This document shows, one piece after another, positions 60,489-64,000 of a stretch of 64,000 nucleotides of DNA. Each line of letters opens with the position of its first letter. Positions within the stretch are counted from its first letter, which is position 1. The translations under genes were made by a program, and so were the position numbers. Location of the stretch: the NCBI GenBank assembly GCA_016789745.1, contig JAEUQF010000452.1:1-64000 (forward strand). Reading direction: 5' to 3'. The notes below the pieces were generated by a model. It was not told the DNA's origin, did not search any database, and saw only the letters and a list, made by a program, of their open reading frames with translations. Origin of the DNA: Bryobacterales bacterium (GTDB taxonomy: Bacteria > Acidobacteriota > Terriglobia > Bryobacterales > Bryobacteraceae).

Positions 60489-61706
60489 ATGAACCTGGCG
60501 GGAGCAACTCTGCTTCTCACCTTCGCCGCGGCAGCCTCGGCCCAGACCAACGTGGGCGTTACCAAGCCGGAGGCCAGCCTGCCTTTCAAGCTGACCACCA
60601 CCGCCACCTTCGGCCTGCCCTGGCGCATCGCCTTCCTGCCCGACGGCCGCATGCTCGTCACCGAAAAGATCGGCCCCATCTGGCTGGTCTCGGCGCAGGG
60701 CGAGAAGATTGCTCCGCTGGCCAATACCCCGCCCGTCTACTGGCAGGGCCAGAACGGCATGCTGGGCATCTATCTCTCGCCCAACTACGCCACCGATGAG
60801 AGCGTATACATCACCTACATCGAGCCGGGCGACTACGGCGGCGGCCAAGCCCTTGCCAAAGCCAAGCTGAACCTTGGCCGAATCCCGCGGCTCGACAACT
60901 TCGACGTCATCTGGCGCCAGATGCCCCGCGGCAAGGGTGGCCAGGCCGGCGGCCAGATTGCCTTCTCCCCCGATGGCCAGTATATCTACATGACCGTCGG
61001 CGACCGACAGCGCATGACACCGGCCCAGGATCCCAATCAGCCCGTCGGCAAGATCGTCCGCCTCACGCTGGACGGTAAGCCCGCCCCCGGCAATCCGAAT
61101 TACGGCAAGACCGGCGCGGCCACCATCAACCTCATCGATCCGCCCCGCGATACCGAACAGGCCAAAACCGCGAAGGTCGTCAGTACCTATACCTTCCCCA
61201 ACGGTAACCACACGCCGGCCGAAACCTGGGCCAGCGGCTTCCGCGCCCCTTACGGTCTGGCCTTCTCGCCCACCGGCGAACTCTGGGAAGTTGAACACGG
61301 CCCGCGCGGCGGCGACGAGTTGAACCTCATCCAGAAGGGTAAGAACTACGGCTGGCCCGTAGTCTCCTTCGGCATGAACTACAACGAAACCCCGATCCCC
61401 AGCCACGACTCGCGTCCCGAATTCACTGCGCCCGTGCTCTACTGGGTGCCCGTGGTTGCCCCCGGCAACCTCATGTTCTACCGCGGCAAGAAGATGTTCC
61501 CCCAGTGGGATGGCAATGGCTTCATCAGCGGGCTGGGCACCAAGAGCCTCAACCGCATCATCTTCGATGGCAAGGGCGGCGCCAAGGCGGCCGAGCGCTG
61601 GGACATCGGCAAGCGCATCCGCGACGTCGAACAGGCCCCGGATGGTTCGCTCTGGCTGTTGGAAGATGCCAACCCCGGCGCGCTCATCCACGTAACTCCC
61701 AAGTAG
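60489..61706 (+). CDS. Secreted PQQ-dependent aldose sugar dehydrogenase
   Basis: 405 residues from ATG 60489, chosen because AGGAG lies 7 bases upstream and it gives a clean signal peptide (LLLTFAAAASAQ); an ATG at 60471 is the alternative. Six-bladed soluble glucose-dehydrogenase/YliI fold: LPWRIAFLPDGRMLVTEK, GGQIAFSPDGQYIYMTVGD, and EHGPRGGDELNLI with the catalytic-type GGDE. Oxidises an aldose in the periplasm. The following frameshifted gene starts 10 bases after its stop. Confidence 0.9.
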   Translation: MNLAGATLLLTFAAAASAQTNVGVTKPEASLPFKLTTTATFGLPWRIAFLPDGRMLVTEKIGPIWLVSAQGEKIAPLANTPPVYWQGQNGMLGIYLSPNYATDESVYITYIEPGDYGGGQALAKAKLNLGRIPRLDNFDVIWRQMPRGKGGQAGGQIAFSPDGQYIYMTVGDRQRMTPAQDPNQPVGKIVRLTLDGKPAPGNPNYGKTGAATINLIDPPRDTEQAKTAKVVSTYTFPNGNHTPAETWASGFRAPYGLAFSPTGELWEVEHGPRGGDELNLIQKGKNYGWPVVSFGMNYNETPIPSHDSRPEFTAPVLYWVPVVAPGNLMFYRGKKMFPQWDGNGFISGLGTKSLNRIIFDGKGGAKAAERWDIGKRIRDVEQAPDGSLWLLEDANPGALIHVTPK

Positions 61707-61716
61707 GGAGTATCCC

Positions 61717-62572
61717 GTGCATCGCGACCTGGAACTTCTCAACGAACTGGCACCATGGGACTGGCCGGAGCAGACGCCCGAGGTTCTGCTCCGGATTCTC
61801 CGCGACACCGAGAGCCCTCTCGATGACCGCCTCGCAGCCGTCGGCTTTGCAGGTGAAACCACGAGTCATCAACGACGACCTCGCCACCGAACTGCTTAAG
61901 ATCATCGACAACCCCACCGAACCCGAAGAACTGCGCGCCGAAGCCGCCATCTTGCTGGGGCCGGCACTGGAGTATCACGAAACCTCTGACGAGGATGACG
62001 ACATCGACGAACCGCCGTTGAGCAAGCCGACGGTCGCCAGCATCGGGGAAACCCTCTTCCGCGTCTACCAACAGCAGGACGCGCCCAAACTGGTGCGCCG
62101 CCGCATCCTCGAAGCCTCCGTGCGCTCCCACCAGGATTGGCACGCGGCCGCAGTCACCGAAGCCTATAACAACGGCGACGAAGACTGGCGACTCACGGCC
62201 GTCTTCTGCATGCAACATGTTCCGGGTTTCGACAAGCAGATCCTCGAAAGCATCGAGAACCGGAACAGCGACATCCGCTGTGAGGCCGTCGCGGCCGCCG
62301 GCCAGTTTAGCATCCGCGCTGCCTGGCCGCGCATCGAAGCCATCCTCAAGGACCGCCGTGCGCCATTGGCCCTGGTGATGGCGGCCATCGGGGCGGCGGG
62401 CTATGTAAATGCCGAGGAGGCCTGCCCCCTGCTTGCCGAACTCACCGACTCGCCCAATGAGCAGATCGCTGAAGCCGCCGAAGAAGCCTTGATGGAAGTG
62501 GATGCCACGCCCTTCGATGACGAGGATGACTTCGACCTCGAAGACGACGAGGACGACGACAAGCCGTTCTAG
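61717..62572 (+). CDS. HEAT-repeat-like protein with an apparent single-base frameshift
   Basis: GTG start at 61717 preceded by GGGAG at good spacing, just after the sugar dehydrogenase stop. The first about 45 residues (ELLNELAPWDWPEQTPEVLL, then DRLAAVGFAGE) match the start of a HEAT-like helical repeat protein. That frame then continues only as unrelated sequence to a stop at 61899. Moving one base at the AAA run 61856-61858 restores VINDDLATELL and the remaining repeats, ending in an acidic tail DDEDDFDLEDDEDDDKPF. Either the extra A is a sequencing or assembly error or a real mutation. Without repair the second part could start at ATG 61823. Function unknown. Confidence 0.75.
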
Positions 62573-62578
62573 TCCCCG

Positions 62579-64000
62579 CTAGGCAGCGCCAAAGTCGAAA
62601 CCCAACTGATCGCCGTCCACCGGCGCCCATCCCGCGCCGCGATACGGCAGCCCGCGAATCCACGACAGCTCCCAGGAACACTCATCCGATACCTGCCACT
62701 CGCCCTGCTGGTCGGCCGCCTCGCGCAAAGCCACCAGCAGAGTCGCGGTCTCGGCCAATCGCCCTTGCTGTCGTAGGAAGGCCACCGTGTTCCGCGCCAA
62801 GCTCAGCGCCAACCGCCAGTCAGCCGCAGCCGCCCAGCGAAACGCCGCCTGCCACTCGCCATCCAACCGCTCCCGGAACGCCGGCTTCTCCGCCCACTCG
62901 GCCGCCGCACGATGCACCCGTTCCACATGGCGGCGCCGCTCCGGCTCCAAATCACCGCCCGCCGCCGCGTTCCGCCGCATCCAACCGTTCGTATCATCCA
63001 AAGGATCCACCAGCCGCGCCTCCACCAGCCGACGACAGGCACCGGCGGCCTCCTCGGCATCCAGGCCCGCAATCGACGCCGCCAGTTCCAGCGGAAAACC
63101 GTCCGCCCGGCATACGGAAGCCGCCTTCCAGAGCCGCACCTCCCGCGGGTCCTCCGGCATTACCGGCGCCGCCGCCGGCGCGCCCGCCAATGCCAGCACT
63201 GTGGCACCCGCCGGAACATTCCCGGGCGTCCGCGTCGTCACCAACACCGAAGCCCGCCCATGCCGCGCCGGCAACATCACCCCCTCGGGCAGATCGTCGA
63301 ACACCAGCAACACCCGGTGCTTGCCGGCACGCTCCAGCAGATCGGCGAACACCTCGTCGGTCTCGCCCGGATAGCTCGCCCCAACCTGCTCGGCCAACTG
63401 CGCCACAATCGCCGCCAGTGGCCGGTCCCCACAGCGGATCCACAACACATCCCGAAAATGCGCCGCTGCCCGCCGCGCGAACTCCTGCGCCAGGCTGGTC
63501 TTCCCGCCCGCGCCGTGATGCACCAGCGCGACGCTCCCCGGCCCGTCCACCAGCGTCTCCCACAACAGCGCCAGTTCCGCCTCGCGACCAGCAAACCACG
63601 GCAGCCGCGCCGGCACAAACGTTCGCCGGTCCGGCAGTTGGTGCAAGCTGATCACCCATTGGTGAATAGCCCGCAATACCGCTGCCGAACCGCTCTCCCA
63701 GCGGAAACACAGCTTTCGATCCAGAATGCGCGGATAGCCGCAAGGCCTCACCAGCACCGTGCCCACCGGCGGTTCGGCATGGTTGGCCGCATGATCCAGC
63801 AATTCGCCCCAGGCATCCCGGCTTACCTGCTTCGGAACCGAATCCGGCGACAACAGGAGCAGCACCCCGGCCGCCGCCAGCCCGCCTTCCCACTTCTCGG
63901 CCACCGTTCCCGAATCGGTGTCGTCCACAATCACCCGCGCCTCGGCTGCCGCCTCCAGACGCGCCGCGATTGCACTTGCCACCGCGCGGTCCGCCGGCGA
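62579..64000 (-). CDS. TIR-like / NB-ARC STAND NTPase (5' end outside window)
   Basis: Partial, about 473 residues visible; the frame stays open to the right edge. The N-terminal part (SPADRAVASAIAARLE at the edge, then LLLLSPDSVP, WGELL) has the spacing of a TIR domain, including a Glu in the position of the NADase catalytic residue. It is followed by an NB-ARC-like ATPase: Walker A HHGAGGKTSLAQEF, Walker B LLVFDDLPEG, sensor ASVLVTTRT. A winged-helix-like and short helical C-terminal region completes it. STAND NTPases with TIR effectors are known bacterial antiphage and immune-type sensors; the short sensing region and missing N terminus prevent assignment. Confidence 0.75.
   Translation of the reverse strand, partial: SPADRAVASAIAARLEAAAEARVIVDDTDSGTVAEKWEGGLAAAGVLLLLSPDSVPKQVSRDAWGELLDHAANHAEPPVGTVLVRPCGYPRILDRKLCFRWESGSAAVLRAIHQWVISLHQLPDRRTFVPARLPWFAGREAELALLWETLVDGPGSVALVHHGAGGKTSLAQEFARRAAAHFRDVLWIRCGDRPLAAIVAQLAEQVGASYPGETDEVFADLLERAGKHRVLLVFDDLPEGVMLPARHGRASVLVTTRTPGNVPAGATVLALAGAPAAAPVMPEDPREVRLWKAASVCRADGFPLELAASIAGLDAEEAAGACRRLVEARLVDPLDDTNGWMRRNAAAGGDLEPERRRHVERVHRAAAEWAEKPAFRERLDGEWQAAFRWAAAADWRLALSLARNTVAFLRQQGRLAETATLLVALREAADQQGEWQVSDECSWELSWIRGLPYRGAGWAPVDGDQLGFDFGAA

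Noticed and set aside
60447..61862. Long minus-strand open frame opposite the sugar dehydrogenase
   Set aside because: No recognisable domain, and it is a mirror of a well-supported plus-strand gene.
61845..61865. Programmed +1 frameshifting in the HEAT-repeat gene
   Set aside because: No stop codon at the shift site and no internal Shine-Dalgarno-like stimulator; a simple indel explains it better.

Overview
The window looks like a chromosomal segment of a GC-rich soil Acidobacteriota, most likely Bryobacterales/Solibacteres (Bryobacter, Paludibaculum or Candidatus Solibacter type). This is inferred from gene content: a very large Oar-like TonB-dependent receptor with an N-terminal carboxypeptidase-regulatory-like domain, a DUF1549/DUF1553 plus DUF1501 pair, a DUF5117-type zinc protease, a PEP-CTERM protein, many secreted quinoproteins and c-type cytochromes, and a lipoprotein resembling the acidobacterial TIGR03435 family. 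I see no tRNA, rRNA, CRISPR array, insertion sequence or prophage. Coding density is very high and no gene-free stretch exceeds 300 bases.

Layout. 1-3513 (minus): trpC-trpF-trpB-trpA and the start of a chorismate mutase, tightly coupled. 3580-9377 (minus): a multi-PAS hybrid histidine kinase, a CNNM/CorC-type CBS membrane protein and a Ser/Thr kinase with PEGA domains. 9452-15578 (plus): a PLP decarboxylase, ftsY-ribD-ribE, a heme/copper monooxygenase-like secreted protein and a thioredoxin-fold protein. 15588-21418: a DHH phosphoesterase, truA, a second hybrid kinase, and a pta/HDAC-family pair. 21587-23182 (plus): mdh, a 37-residue membrane peptide and a SET-domain methyltransferase. 23166-29206: secreted redox proteins (two quinoproteins, a five-heme cytochrome), a secreted class V aminotransferase-fold protein and a lipoprotein. 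29254-39383: an epimerase/isomerase pair, a third hybrid kinase with HPt, and a four-gene overlapping operon (DUF1549/1553, DUF1501, GNAT, response regulator-HATPase). 39496-49284: TonB receptor, PEP-CTERM protein, a NarL-type two-component pair, a TPR-like protein and an MFS transporter. 49281-53718: a glycosyltransferase fused to a RimI-like acetyltransferase, facing tsaB and a DUF5060 glycoside-hydrolase-like gene. 53765-64000: ggt, a metalloprotease, gph, a methyltransferase, a tectonin-like protein, msrB, a PQQ sugar dehydrogenase, a frameshifted HEAT-repeat gene, and a TIR-like/NB-ARC STAND protein running off the right edge.

Main themes. There is much phosphotransfer signalling (three hybrid kinases, one kinase/regulator pair, one response regulator-anti-sigma-type kinase, one Ser/Thr kinase). 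There is periplasmic oxidation with heme and PQQ proteins. The most unexpected pattern is in the start regions: many genes that begin a transcription unit have a TANNNT -10-like hexamer only 5-10 bases before the start codon, which suggests widespread leaderless transcription. Other points worth following are the TIR-STAND protein, the GT-RimI fusion beside tsaB, the pta-deacetylase-SET neighbourhood, and the single-base frameshift in the HEAT-repeat gene.
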